From positions 2,601,369-2,665,368 of the forward strand of contig NZ_CP100445.1 of assembly GCF_024227435.1 (NCBI RefSeq): DNA of 64,000 nucleotides, read 5' to 3'. Both the position numbers and the translations under genes were made by a program. Origin of the DNA: Natrinema caseinilyticum (GTDB lineage: Archaea; Halobacteriota; Halobacteria; Halobacteriales; Natrialbaceae). Each line of letters starts with the position of its first letter. Positions within the stretch are counted from its first letter, which is position 1. This document shows positions 33,784-43,262 of the stretch, piece after piece. Under the pieces are notes generated by a model. The model was not told the origin of the DNA. It saw nothing but the letters and a program-made list of their open reading frames with translations, and ran no database searches.

Positions 33784-36700
33784 CTACGTCGTCCGAAGCG
33801 TGTCCGTACTCGGCTCGTAGACCTCGCCTTTCTGTTTGAGCTTGTCTATCTCGTGTTCGGCCTTGGAGTGGTCCATGCCGACTTCTTCCGCCCGCTCCAG
33901 GACGATGTCGACCGGCGCCCCGTCGTCGTACTCCTCCTCGATATCCCCGATGAGCTGCTTTAGGTTCTTGATCCGGTCGCGCTGGGATTTCGAGGTCCCG
34001 GCCTCGACGATGTCCGCGTCGAACTCGCCGGTCTCGGGGTCGACCCCGACGTCCTGGAGACACGAGCGAACGATCTCGATGACCTGCTCGGCGTCCGACT
34101 GCTCGACCGTATCCGACAGCCGAACGCGCGCGCTCGCCTCCGACAGGCGAACCAACGCCTCGAGCTTTCGCGCCGTGACCGGCACCGCCGCGTCGTCGTC
34201 GGTCCCCTTCGAGCGCAGATCGACGTAGAAATCCCGGATCGCCTCGCGGGCCGCCTCCGTCATTCGCGGGTGGCAGTTCTGCTTCGAAAAGGCGATGTAC
34301 TTGCGAAGGAGTTCGGCGTCGATCTCCGGGTCGACCTTCGCCGTCATCTCGTCGATCTCGTCGGTGCTCACATCGAGCGAGGCCAGTTGCTCGCGCTGGG
34401 TCGTCAACTCGCCGGCGTAGTTCGTCGTGATGATGTGTTCGGCGAGGTTGCGATCTTTCTCCTCGTCCGGCGTGTCCGTCACGGTGAAGATCAGGTCGAA
34501 CCGCGAAATCAGCGCCGGCTCGAGGTCGATCTGCTCGCTGATGGGCTCGTACTGGTCGAAGCGGCCGTACTTGGGGTTGGCCGCGCCCAGCAGCGAACAC
34601 CGGGACTTGAGCGTGGCGTTGATACCTGCTTTGGAGACCGAGATCTTCTGTTGCTCGAGCGCCTCGTGCATGGCGCTCCGGTCTTCCGATCTCATTTTAT
34701 CTAGCTCGTCGACCGCTGCAATCCCCTGATCGGCGAGGACGAGCGCGCCGGCCTCGAGGCTCCACTGCTGGCCGTCGCCGAAGTCGTCGCGGACCGCGGC
34801 GGCCGTGAGACCGGCCGAGGACGACCCCTTCCCGGAGGTGTAGACGGAGCGGGGTGCGATGTTCTCGATGTAACCGAGCATCTGTGAGTTGTGCGAGATG
34901 ACGCCGTTCGAGATGTAGTTATGTGTCCCTTCTATCTCGAGGTCATACACCCAGTCGTAATCGGGTGTGACTGTGTCAATCGATTCGATCCGTTCCCAAG
35001 CGACGGCTCCTTCGACGAACTGCTCGAGGGCAGTGATACTCGTTGGTAAGGACCCACCATCAGCTACAGCTGCTCCCTTGTTTTGGTTATCCTGCTCCGA
35101 TAGAGCGTCTTTGAAGGCAAGGACGACTTTTCGGAGACTTTCTCGACTCGGATTTTTCGATCCCCGTTCGTAATTCTGGTACGTCGATCGAGGTACTCCA
35201 CACTCGGCCTGTGTTAGTGAAAGCGATTCTCGAATCTGGCGAAGTTTCGTCCCGATGTTTGGAACGACATCGAGGTTCGTATTTCCGTTCGTATCGACGT
35301 ACTGCTCCGTAGCCTGTTGTTTTCGGTCGGTTATAAACCCAATCTCGGAGACGTACGTCTCAAATTCGTCTCCACTGATTCTGAGTCGGCAACTCCCATT
35401 ATGTCGCTCATGTAGCTGTGAGCGGATCCCCAGTGAGAGAAGCAGAGTTCGGACGTTTTCGAGAAGTTCACGACTCATCGAAGCGATAGTAATTTCTCGC
35501 TGGGACTTCGAAACATGTCCCTCCCCTTCGATGAATGCCTTGAGGAATTCCGATTTGGTCGATTCAGTCGCCCTAAATATGGCTTCTGGGACACACTGGT
35601 TATCAGACGACTGGTGAATACACGGTTCGAGCGTCTCGAGGAAGCTTACGAATTCTCCTGCTGAACATAGCAGTTCACGCGCGTTTTTTTCCTCGTGAGG
35701 TTCTCGTTCCGTTATATTGAGACCGAGTTTCTCGAACGCGTTCGCTGCGTCGTCTAATACTTCCCGGTCGTTATTCGTAATCGAAACGAATCCCGTATTG
35801 TTGTCTCGTTGCTCGACGTATCCTTCTGCGATAATGTAGCCGATCAGTCGAGCTAATGACGGGGTCCATTCGTTTGGTAACTCTAGCTGAACTGCATTCT
35901 GAGATCGAGATTGACGGAAATTGACGTCGAGCGTATCGTCTCCTTCTGTAGAGAGAGTACAGGGTGCAGCAATAAATTGTCCTTCGGTGAGATCACCCGC
36001 AACGATCGGTTTGAACTGACTGTCATGCTGTACGAACAGCGGATGTGATGGCGTCACCTCGAGCTCCCGTCCGCTCGAGGTCCGCAGGCGATACATCCGG
36101 TCGGGCGCTTCGCGCTTCCAAACTTTCGTTGCTCGCTGTGGGATGATCGAGCCGTCGTCCTGCAAGGACGGAACCTCAAGATCTATCTCGTCCCACCAAC
36201 CGTCGTCGATCGGTTTCGGATCCTCGAGATTCGATTCGACGAGTTCGCGAATCGTAACGTCTCGGCCGTCCGCGAGTGTGACCTTTGTGTCTCCGCGAAC
36301 GCACTTGCCAGTTCCCGGGTCACCGATCAGCAACATGTGCAGGTCCCCCCGAATCCGCGAGCCGTCGGGCAACTGCTTCGTCACCCCGGAGAACAACTGG
36401 AGGATCATCGCGAGTTTCTCCTGGTCGTAGCCGTAGATGGAGGGCGCGATGGAGGCGATCATGTGCTCGTAGACGTCGTCTCGATTGGAAATCTCGTAGA
36501 TCGCCTTCTTGTCCTCCTCGGTGATGTCCATGTCCTCGAATTGCTCCTCGTCGACGTCGACGGACATGCCCTCCATGTAGAAGTCGAAGACGGGCGATTT
36601 CTCCTGCTGGTCGCCCTGTTGCTCGAGGCGGAGGACGCCGGTCGCGGAGACGTGGTCGCCGGGGGTCACCTCGCCGGTGATGTCGTCTTCGACGTGGACG

Positions 36701-37302
36701 TCGAGTGATTGCGGGGTTTCCCCGCCGCGGAGCCCTTCGGGACTCTCCTGAATGCGGAGCTTCTGGGAGTCGACGAACTCCGACTGATCGAAATTGACGC
36801 GGAAGGGACCCTGTCGTTCACAGCCCTGGCACTCGTGGGGTTCCTGGAAATCGCCGCTGGACTGGGGAACGCGGGTGAGGGTGCCACAGAGCTGGCACTC
36901 GAAGGCGGCTTCCTCGATTTTGGGGCGGACGTCCGTGGCTTTCCGGACGATGCCGTGTACCTGCACGAGCGAGTTCATGTCCCGAGCGCGGATCTCCCTG
37001 ATTTCGGGCGACTCCGTCTCGGGGAGGTTTCGGATCCGGACGTGGGCCTGCCCGAGACTCACGTCGATCGGCAGGTCGTACAACCGGAGCGACTCTTCGG
37101 CGTAGCGCTGGAGCTGTTCCGGCTGTGCGATGAAGTCGTCCGCGAGGTCGGGATCGAACCGGTAGAGGTCCTGCCAGTCGACGTGCAACGACCGCTGCTC
37201 GTTGGGGTATCGCTGCGCAAGCTGTTTGATCTCGTTATCGTAGTAGTTGCGGAAGAACTGCTCGAAGGAATCGACGAGTTCTGAATTTCCCGCTTGCGCC
37301 AT
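33784..37302 (-). CDS. mcm: MCM replicative helicase with intein
   Basis: The 1172-codon ORF encodes a precursor that splices to an MCM of about 700 residues, the motor that unwinds DNA at the replication fork as a hexamer. The N-terminal domain has a zinc motif (CQLCGTL and CQGCERQ, about 138-162). Walker A, GDPGTGKS, is split by the intein after Lys333. After the intein come Walker B (AAVDELDKM), the arginine finger SRFDLIF and a C-terminal winged helix (about 1090-1165). Splicing is essential, since without it the P-loop is broken. It is convergent with TFB. Confidence 0.95.
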   Translation of the reverse strand: MAQAGNSELVDSFEQFFRNYYDNEIKQLAQRYPNEQRSLHVDWQDLYRFDPDLADDFIAQPEQLQRYAEESLRLYDLPIDVSLGQAHVRIRNLPETESPEIREIRARDMNSLVQVHGIVRKATDVRPKIEEAAFECQLCGTLTRVPQSSGDFQEPHECQGCERQGPFRVNFDQSEFVDSQKLRIQESPEGLRGGETPQSLDVHVEDDITGEVTPGDHVSATGVLRLEQQGDQQEKSPVFDFYMEGMSVDVDEEQFEDMDITEEDKKAIYEISNRDDVYEHMIASIAPSIYGYDQEKLAMILQLFSGVTKQLPDGSRIRGDLHMLLIGDPGTGKCVRGDTKVTLADGRDVTIRELVESNLEDPKPIDDGWWDEIDLEVPSLQDDGSIIPQRATKVWKREAPDRMYRLRTSSGRELEVTPSHPLFVQHDSQFKPIVAGDLTEGQFIAAPCTLSTEGDDTLDVNFRQSRSQNAVQLELPNEWTPSLARLIGYIIAEGYVEQRDNNTGFVSITNNDREVLDDAANAFEKLGLNITEREPHEEKNARELLCSAGEFVSFLETLEPCIHQSSDNQCVPEAIFRATESTKSEFLKAFIEGEGHVSKSQREITIASMSRELLENVRTLLLSLGIRSQLHERHNGSCRLRISGDEFETYVSEIGFITDRKQQATEQYVDTNGNTNLDVVPNIGTKLRQIRESLSLTQAECGVPRSTYQNYERGSKNPSRESLRKVVLAFKDALSEQDNQNKGAAVADGGSLPTSITALEQFVEGAVAWERIESIDTVTPDYDWVYDLEIEGTHNYISNGVISHNSQMLGYIENIAPRSVYTSGKGSSSAGLTAAAVRDDFGDGQQWSLEAGALVLADQGIAAVDELDKMRSEDRSAMHEALEQQKISVSKAGINATLKSRCSLLGAANPKYGRFDQYEPISEQIDLEPALISRFDLIFTVTDTPDEEKDRNLAEHIITTNYAGELTTQREQLASLDVSTDEIDEMTAKVDPEIDAELLRKYIAFSKQNCHPRMTEAAREAIRDFYVDLRSKGTDDDAAVPVTARKLEALVRLSEASARVRLSDTVEQSDAEQVIEIVRSCLQDVGVDPETGEFDADIVEAGTSKSQRDRIKNLKQLIGDIEEEYDDGAPVDIVLERAEEVGMDHSKAEHEIDKLKQKGEVYEPSTDTLRTT
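34888..36303 (-). mobile_element. Intein in MCM Walker A, with LAGLIDADG endonuclease and HTH
   Basis: The 472-residue intein starts at Cys (CVRGDTKV) right after GDPGTGK and ends in ISHN before Ser. N- and C-terminal splicing blocks are complete (TPSHPLFVQ is block B; YDLEIEGTHNYISNG is block F). Two LAGLIDADG-like motifs, LIGYIIAEGY and FIEGEGH, mark a homing endonuclease. Between it and the C-terminal block lies an added XRE-type helix-turn-helix (about precursor residues 685-730: LRQIRESLSLTQAECGVPRS and on). The DNA is visibly richer in A and T than the extein, which supports recent transfer. Confidence 0.93.
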
Positions 37303-38047
37303 TGCACCGTTCTAAGGCCGGCATCCGGTATAAATGGTCGTATACCGCGGTGAAACTGATCGGCCGGGATCTTCGCCCGGTACCGTCGCTCGCTCCGTCC
37401 CACCGGCAGACGCTGGTACCCGGACAGACTGTGGTATCCGAACTGCTCGAGTATCTGTACGACGAGCGAGAAATCATCACGCCGTGTGCTGTTTCCCTGT
37501 TGGCACGCGACCGTGCCAGGTGTATGTTCACTCCACCGTGATAATGTAGGTGTGGCCAATTTATGTTGGGACGGAACGTCGGTGCGCGGAGACCGTCCGA
37601 CCGTGTTAGGCAGCTCCCACCCCGACGGGACCGAATCCGTCCGCGGCGACGCCGAGGATCGCGATCCGGAACGTGCGATCGAAACGCTCCTTCGAGGGTG
37701 CGGGTGACGCTGTGAATCTTCTCGCTAGGCATGTGCACGACGTACCAGTTCGTCACTGGACTTCCAGGAACAGGCGTTCGCTCGACGTCGAGAAACGGGC
37801 GTCCGGGACGAGTGACCACGATTCCCCGATGCTGCTCGAAACCGCGGGGCCGTCAGTTCGACTGTTGCGCCACGCGTCCGACGAGAGGGTGACCGCGACC
37901 GTGCCCGCGTGGAACGGCCGCGAGGTGTTCAGTAAGCTATAAGTGACCAATGCTAATCACCTAATTTAGAGGCGCAGGATGGCCGAATGAATGAAGTCGG
38001 CCGGGTGGTGGAGCACCCGACCTGTGTCCTCCCAGCCTAGAAGGACA
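37303..38047. other. Intergenic region between MCM and the small-protein operon
   Basis: No convincing gene is seen between 37303 and 37930; the frames are short, basic or lack start signals. The right end holds a TATA box (CTATAA, 37937-37942) and the structured leader described separately. The MCM promoter must lie just after 37302 on the minus strand. Confidence 0.45.
37965..38047 (+). ncRNA. Candidate structured 5' leader (three-way junction)
   Basis: From a start predicted near 37965 (TATA at 37937-37942) the RNA can form an outer helix AGGAT/GTCCT (37976-37980 with 38026-38030, one G-U), and two inner hairpins: GGCCGA/TCGGCC (37981-37986 with 37997-38002) and GGGTG/CACCC (38003-38007 with 38014-38018). 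The helices stack with almost no unpaired bases, a classic three-way junction. The leader ends 17 bases before the ATG at 38048. Since most haloarchaeal mRNAs are leaderless, such a leader is unusual. No known RNA class is recognised. Confidence 0.4.
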
Positions 38048-38239
38048 ATGTACACTCACACACCTGCCTACGAAAGAATTTCGGAAGCGAACGTCCATAA
38101 ACAGTCTCGAGAGCGGCTGCAACGCGCTTTCTGCGAGCCACTCGAGTCCACTGCGGCCCCGTCGCTCGAGTCCGGTTCCACGTTCGTCGGGACGATCCGT
38201 CCCGCCATCGACGGGCACGATGGGGGTGGTCGCAGATGA
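38048..38239 (+). CDS. Hypothetical protein, 63 residues
   Basis: Starts MYTHTPAYERISEANVHKQS, mostly helical in look for the first 30 residues, then Ser/Pro-rich and ending in GHDGGGRR. No domain is recognised. Its stop overlaps the ATG of the next small gene by four bases, and it follows the structured leader, so the three form one unit. Confidence 0.5.
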   Translation: MYTHTPAYERISEANVHKQSRERLQRAFCEPLESTAAPSLESGSTFVGTIRPAIDGHDGGGRR

Positions 38240-38421
38240 CCGACGGCCACCGGCACACGCGCGTTCGACTCGCGGAAGTGCTCGCCGAGGTCGAGATGCT
38301 CGACCGGCACCTCCCCGAGCCGATCACGATGCACGCGGCGATCGACGATCTCGAGACCGCGATCGAGTTGCTGGATCGCGTCGATTCCACCGGCGCCACC
38401 GCGGAGCATCGGAACCGCTGA
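38236..38421 (+). CDS. Hypothetical protein, 61 residues
   Basis: Starts MTDGHRHTRVRLAEVLAEVE; the chain is acidic and predicted as two amphipathic helices (about 8-26 and 33-50). It is translationally coupled to the gene before it (ATGA). No function is known. Composition is typical of haloarchaeal cytoplasmic proteins. Confidence 0.55.
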   Translation: MTDGHRHTRVRLAEVLAEVEMLDRHLPEPITMHAAIDDLETAIELLDRVDSTGATAEHRNR

Positions 38422-38740
38422 CGGATTCGACCACGCCGACGTACTGTTTTGTCGACTACCGGCCACGTGAGTGCACTGTTCTCACAGTTTCTCGGGAGAC
38501 AATGGTTCGCTCGAGTGAGTGACCCCCCTTCCGGTGATACGGCGGTGGTGGTCACCGCGGGACCGAGCAGACGACACTATCAATCGGTACTATCCGCTGT
38601 GTGTGTCTCTCTCTCGCGTCTTAATCTCGTATTTCCCTGTCTATCAGGGTATCTCACGAAAACTGTTCATCCCTGGGTGTCTGACGCGCGTCATTAGAGG
38701 AACGTCTGGTTTTATATGGTTGCTCCTGGCAACGGTGATT

Positions 38741-39007
38741 GTGCAAACCACCCAATCACTCAGTCTGAAGATCGTAGATGAAATCGCAAGCTGTGAAGGA
38801 GTTCAGCCGGAGGAACTCCGGCCACCGATTCACTACGTTATTGACACGGACGCACTCGACTCACTCTACCAGTCGGGTGACTCCGAGCGGGCTCCCTCCA
38901 AGGTCGAATTCGTCTACAAGGGCTACACGGTGACTGTCGATCGGACAGGCGAGGTGGACGTCACGAAACGCGCCGCGGCCGTAGAACCCGATAAGTCGGC
39001 GGCGTGA
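38741..39007 (+). CDS. HalOD1 output-domain protein
   Basis: The 88-residue product from the GTG at 38741 carries SLKIVDEIASCEGVQPEELR and PPIHYVIDTDALDSLY, followed by FVYKGYTVTVDRTGEVDV, the pattern of the HalOD1 domain. This domain is found at the output end of haloarchaeal signalling proteins and as free-standing small proteins; its target is unknown. A TATA box (TTTATATGG, 38711-38719) sits 27 bp before the GTG, supporting a leaderless start here rather than the longer upstream frame. Confidence 0.75.
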   Translation: MQTTQSLSLKIVDEIASCEGVQPEELRPPIHYVIDTDALDSLYQSGDSERAPSKVEFVYKGYTVTVDRTGEVDVTKRAAAVEPDKSAA

Positions 39008-40370
39008 TCCGCTCTCCGTATCGCGATTAAATTTTGTTTCTTCCGACGCGGTGTGATCGATTGTCCTAGTGACGACTTCGAACGTCACGCCGATTCTCGA
39101 GAGTATTGGGCAATCCCCTAGTGCTATTGGCGCGTGTGGTCGTCGCGCTCGAGGACCTTGCGGGCAGTCTCACCGAATTTTGGTACGTCGTCGCAGGCGC
39201 TCTCCTCAACTTTCGGCTTTTTACGACTGTGGAAACCTGCTGCGCGCTCGATAGCGTCTCGTCGGTACGCACGATTACTGTTAGCCTCGATTCGCAAATT
39301 TGTACACACGACCTCCCGATTCCTCGTTTTTCGTCTCACTCGAGCCGGTCCATAACCCCTGATTGGAGGTCTTCCTGACAGTTTGTTAGAGGAGTCACCT
39401 ATTCATTTCCAACAAAACCAATTGCAGATTTATGTCGCTCTGACAGTTCATCTGACTCATCAACTAGGGTTGTGAATTTAATTATCTAAACCAAATAGAG
39501 AAAGAGGCCAGCCCCGGTATAGAGGTCAAATGAATTGTAGAAGATCCTAATCGCATAGATTGGGGTTAGAACGGCTATAAAACTCCAAACAATCAAAGAA
39601 ATCAATACTAATAGCTGCAAAGGAATACTTGATGGGAATAAAGGTATTGAGGGGTGAGGCGCTGTAGTTTTTTGACCCTGTTCGTTTAGGGACACCCGCA
39701 AAGGGAGGCTTTTGCGCCAAGTGCGAAATGGCCTCACAGGCGTTGCGGTGCGATTGAGCCGACCGCCACGCCCACTCCCGACAGAATACAAGCAAAGGGC
39801 TGAAAATCAGCTTCAGATGGAAATCTAGTTGCGCAAACGAAGTGAAGGGGTTGTGGTGCCACTACCCAGGCCGGTTCAGCGGTCGGCGGCAGCTCCGACG
39901 AATCCGATTTCTGCTCCACCAACGGGCATCTCTGCACCATGGAGGTCCCTCAAATCGGCCCTCGATCACGACTACTTCTCGAGGACTCCCCCACTCACAA
40001 ACTCCTACACGAGTCCGCCGTCGAGCGCATCGCCGCCGGCTGTCGGACGTCCGCACACTCATCGCTGTGCCCTCGCGCGCGCCGCGCGCGCTGTCACGAA
40101 AATGAACGGCCACCAGTTGAACGGCCACCAGTGCGATCACTCCCTCACAGCCGTCGGACTCGAGCACTCGACTCACTCCGTCGTTTCGCGTCGAGCACCC
40201 CTCCGTTTCGCGTCGAGTTCTCAGCTCCTGACACCGGTCGATCGGTCCGCGAAGGGGGTGGATCGACGAGTACCGTTCTCGAGCGGATCTCGGTCCCTCA
40301 CGCCCGACGTGTCGGTGCCGTGACCGGCGACCGCCGCACGGTTGATGCTTCTCGAGGGCGAACGGACAGT
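39008..40370. other. Decayed accessory stretch with AT-rich core
   Basis: No intact gene is recognised over 1.36 kb. An HNH-nuclease remnant lies at 39124-39339. From about 39380 to 39720 the DNA is distinctly AT-rich. A minus-strand frame at 39486-39791 ends in two hydrophobic segments but starts in non-coding-like sequence. The right half (39830-40320) is GC-rich with serine- and arginine-rich shadow frames only. The stretch looks like worn remains of transferred DNA. Confidence 0.45.
39124..39339 (-). pseudogene. HNH endonuclease remnant
   Basis: The frame ends PKFGETARKVLERDDHTRQ and stops. KVLERDDHTCQ followed by a CxxCG zinc pair is the usual opening of haloarchaeal HNH nucleases; here Cys is changed to Arg and the frame terminates one codon later, before the zinc site and the catalytic His-Asn-His. 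Only the approach to the domain is kept. Assignment rests on this short motif. Confidence 0.35.
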
Positions 40371-40574
40371 ATGGCCGAGCACGATCACCCCGCTCCGAAC
40401 TCGCCGGGATGGGACAACCCCGACTTCTGCCCGTTTTGTGGCCACCGACTCCCCGACGGCGGCCCGGGGTTCGTCGACCACATTCAAAACGACGCGAACG
40501 CCACCTGTCGAGACCGATTCGAGGAGTGGCGCGAAAACGTCGCCGACGATATCGGCGGCGAGTGGTCCGGGTAA
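40371..40574 (+). CDS. Small zinc-finger protein (DUF7501-like)
   Basis: The 67-residue protein has CPFCGHRL (about 20-27) and a later H-x-x...C pair (VDHIQNDANATC), a plausible Cys2-His-Cys zinc site, with an acidic helical C-terminus ending DDIGGEWSG. The pattern matches a haloarchaeal family of small zinc proteins without known function. The DUF number is from memory. ATG at 40371 is the only sensible start. Confidence 0.7.
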   Translation: MAEHDHPAPNSPGWDNPDFCPFCGHRLPDGGPGFVDHIQNDANATCRDRFEEWRENVADDIGGEWSG

Positions 40575-40721
40575 CCGTCAGAGAGTCGCTTGCTATCCTC
40601 GAGGTGCATGTCTCGGCACGGGAGAAACGCGATACGAAGACCGGGCCATCGGTCGTCCGCTGGATCGCAGACGCAGTGCCGCCGGCCAAAGGCTTTCAAT
40701 TTCATTGGTGTGTGCTACCGT

Positions 40722-41458
40722 ATGCTTTCCGAACGGCTGTTGAGGCGGACCACGGTATCCGGACTTGCGGCCGGTCTCGCATCGCTGATTCCCGGTCGAG
40801 GGAACGCAGGCGCCCGCGGCGACCGTCTCCACCGAGTTCGGGAGGACGCCGAAGCCGTCTCCCTGCCCCCGCCCGAGACCGACGGTGACAGCTCCGTCGA
40901 ACGAGCGATTGCGAACCGCCGTTCCAGACGCGAGTTCGCTGCGACCCCGATCACGCGACGGGAACTCTCACAACTGCTCTGGGCGGCTCAGGGTATCACC
41001 GAGCCCGAGAGTGGTCATCGAGCAGCGCCGAGTGCGGGCGCTCTCTATCCTCTCGAGGTGTCCGTCATCGTCGGGGACCCCGGCGTCGACGGACTCGACG
41101 CCGGCGTGTATCGGTATCGACCGACGCCACACGAACTCGCGTTGCGTGGTCGAGGGAACGTGCAAGCCGAGTTGCGGGCGGCCGCAGTCGATCAGGGGGC
41201 GGTCGAACGAGCGGCTATCGACGTCGTGATCTGCGCGGTTGACGAGCGCACCACTCGCGAGTACGGGAAACGTGGCAGGCTTCGATACGTCCCGATGGAG
41301 GTCGGACACGCCGGGCAGAACCTGTCCCTGCAGGCGGAGGCGCTTGCCTCTCGACGGTCGCGATCGGTTCGTTCGACGGTCGCCGAGTGCTGAACCTCGT
41401 CGACGCTCCGCCAGACCGCCGACCGCTTTACATCTATCCGGTCGGTGCGAGGGCCTGA
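40722..41458 (+). pseudogene. SagB/nitroreductase-like dehydrogenase, frameshifted
   Basis: A signal-like N-terminus (residues 1-30) is followed by SVERAIANRRSRREFAATPI and LLWAAQGIT, PSAGALYPLEV, and YVPMEVGHAGQNLSLQAEAL, all motifs of SagB/ThcOx-type FMN oxidoreductases. Right after QAEAL the frame breaks; one frame over it continues LSTVAIGSFDGRRVLNLVD and ends in PLYIYPVG, the normal C-terminus, with stop at 41456-41458. One missing G near 41345 (CTTGCCTC instead of CTTGGCCTC) explains it. Either a real mutation or a sequencing error. Confidence 0.75.
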
Positions 41459-41568
41459 AACGGGACTCGATGGATCGACTATCCATTTCGTCTCCAACTC
41501 GAGTGAGGGCGAGAAACGGTCGCCGCTGACCGCTGTTCGATCCGATTGTTCCGTACGAGAGGATGGGC

Positions 41569-41588
41569 TTGCCCGGTTTCCCCGTCGT
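41569..41588 (+). other. Candidate degenerate att site (tRNA-Pro 3' end)
   Basis: AGGATGGGCTTGCCCGGTTT matches AGGATGGGATCGCCCGGATT at the 3' end of the tRNA-Pro gene (47058-47077) at 17 of 20 positions, in the same orientation. It lies about 30 bp past the end of the integrase homology. This is the geometry of a direct-repeat attachment site, worn by mutation. Confidence 0.4.
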
Positions 41589-41615
41589 CGGATTCCCCCT
41601 CCGTGTCACTGGCGG

Positions 41616-41793
41616 GTCGTTGATCGAGATTCGGACGCCGTTGCTCCCGCAGTTCAGCCCTTCGAGTCGGCTGATCGTAGTGATTACGCAGTCCGTCAAT
41701 TGAGATTTTTACGCGCTCTGTGACCTGTTCTGGCGGAATCCCGTGGTCGAGGTACCTCGGTATCGATCCTGTTCGGACCACGTGAGGATTCAC
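41616..41793 (-). pseudogene. Tyrosine recombinase (integrase) C-terminal remnant
   Basis: NPHVVRTGSI carries the His-x-x-Arg catalytic pair, and LRNHYDQPTRRAELREQRR the catalytic tyrosine region of XerC/D-like haloarchaeal integrases, followed by the usual LDQ end. Just upstream a TGA stops the frame (four codons before the conserved His), so only the last 58 residues are kept. The catalytic core before it is missing. Confidence 0.65.
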
Positions 41794-42361
41794 TGACGAG
41801 AGTCACTTGCTGATAGATGAGTACTCAAGATATTCGCACGTAGTCCGTTCCCGTGTGCTGCCACCGGATTGAACGCCCGCGTCTTCGACGGCATCACAAT
41901 CTGCATGACGGGGAGGAGTCAGACGCCCCTCATACCTTCATCGGGAAGTCGCCAAAATCGCGACTACCCACGTACAGGTGGAGATCGCTTGTAATGTCCC
42001 TCGTGTGAAGAACGGACCGATAGCAACCAGCTACGCTGCTATTCTTCACTACCAGGCGGGCTATCAGCGACCGGTTGGCGGTTAAGCGCGACCAGAGTTT
42101 CAGGGTGTCCATCTCGCTCTCTGATACTCGAGGTCGCGATTCGACGCGTTCGACTAGTCATCATTCCTCTTCGTTCGGTCGCGCCAATGCCATAATAAAT
42201 ATTATCGATCAGCGAAAAATCAGATCGGTAATGATATTAATATCTGCTGGTATTATCCGATATGTTTCGTCGCTTCTCCTTTACGACTCGGTCCCAGCAG
42301 GACGTGTATCCCGTGTCACAGCGGGCGAGTCGCGTACCACCAGACGGTGGGGTTGCAACCA
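41794..42361. other. AT-rich intergenic with small palindromes
   Basis: No gene is recognised. Between 42185 and 42265 the DNA is strongly AT-rich and contains ATAAT-AAAT-ATTAT (42192-42205) and a perfect 12-bp palindrome GATATTAATATC (42233-42244). It may hold the promoter of the lipoprotein gene at 42362 or a protein-binding site of the old element. Confidence 0.4.
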
Positions 42362-42961
42362 ATGAAGAACACGACGCGACGAAAGGCAATCACGGGAATT
42401 GGGGGAGTAACGATGGCGGCGCTCGCCGGCTGTACCAGTAGCATAAGCGGCGCTATCGGCGGACCCAGATTCGAGAAGGGCGACGAACGAGACGTGATGT
42501 TCGAGGCCTCCTGGTTCGGCGACGGGTGGGAAGAATCGGAAGCGGAGGGCTCTGAGGGGGGCGTCGGGAACAGTAGTAACGAGAGCGAAGACGACGAGGA
42601 TGAGTGGGATCTCGGGTTCGACACTAACGAAGTCCCCTATAACCCGAAGACGTTCGAAAAAGAGGACGATGACGGGTTTTACTTCGTGATGGCGGCGGTC
42701 GGTATCCTCGAAGACGGCAACGCCGCAGAATCGGCTGTCGAGGATTTCGGACGGCGTGAGATGGTCGATCCTGGGGACCCTGACGTTGGCGACACGTCAG
42801 TTCGGGGCGAAGTCGACAAAGTCGGAGTGCTCTACTTCAGCCTCGACAACGCCGTTGTCCTCGCCGGTGCGGCCACCCTCGTCGGCTTCGACCTCAATCC
42901 CGATCACGGAAGGGCCCTCGAGGCCGGGGAAGAACTCGAATCGCGACTGAAAGAACTGTAA
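42362..42961 (+). CDS. Tat-type lipoprotein, unknown function
   Basis: The 199-residue protein starts MKNTTRRKAITGIGG, a twin-arginine signal, and a lipobox ALAGC near residue 25, so it should be anchored outside the cell membrane by a lipid. A long acidic, Ser- and Glu-rich linker (about 50-90) follows, then a compact domain (about 100-199) of unknown kind. Lipoproteins of this layout are frequent in haloarchaeal accessory regions. The true start is the ATG at 42362. Confidence 0.65.
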   Translation: MKNTTRRKAITGIGGVTMAALAGCTSSISGAIGGPRFEKGDERDVMFEASWFGDGWEESEAEGSEGGVGNSSNESEDDEDEWDLGFDTNEVPYNPKTFEKEDDDGFYFVMAAVGILEDGNAAESAVEDFGRREMVDPGDPDVGDTSVRGEVDKVGVLYFSLDNAVVLAGAATLVGFDLNPDHGRALEAGEELESRLKEL

Positions 42962-43034
42962 CACTGTCGACTTCCGGATCGATACGAACGGTTCGTGATT
43001 TATATTTTTGAGGCTCCGAAGAGTGATCTCAGGT

Positions 43035-43262
43035 ATGCCGGCGTTCGGCTCACTCGAGTCGCAGGAAGTGCGTGAGTATTGGGCGGACGAAGCGCGGGAT
43101 TTCACGCCGTGGATAGGTGCCGAAATTCGTTCGGCGGACGCGTCCGAACTGGAAGAAACGCTTGGACTGGAGTTGGACGTCATCGAGGAAGAAAAGAGCG
43201 TCGGCAGGTACAACGTCGATAGACGTCGGGATCACGAACAACTACGTTTAGAGACTCAGTAG
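43035..43262 (+). pseudogene. DUF4268-type nuclease-like protein, truncated
   Basis: EVREYWADEARDFTPWIGAE followed by LEETLGLELDVIEEEKSVGRYNVD is the N-terminal part of proteins with a restriction-nuclease-like fold, which normally go on for 200 residues or more. Here the homology ends after VGRYNVD and jumps to RDHEQL before a stop, so an internal deletion is likely. Only 75 residues remain. It may still be expressed but cannot be a complete enzyme. Confidence 0.5.

Noticed and set aside
39486-39791. Minus-strand frame with two C-terminal hydrophobic segments
   Set aside because: The N-terminal two thirds are not protein-like and there is no promoter; it is probably a chance frame in AT-rich remnant DNA.
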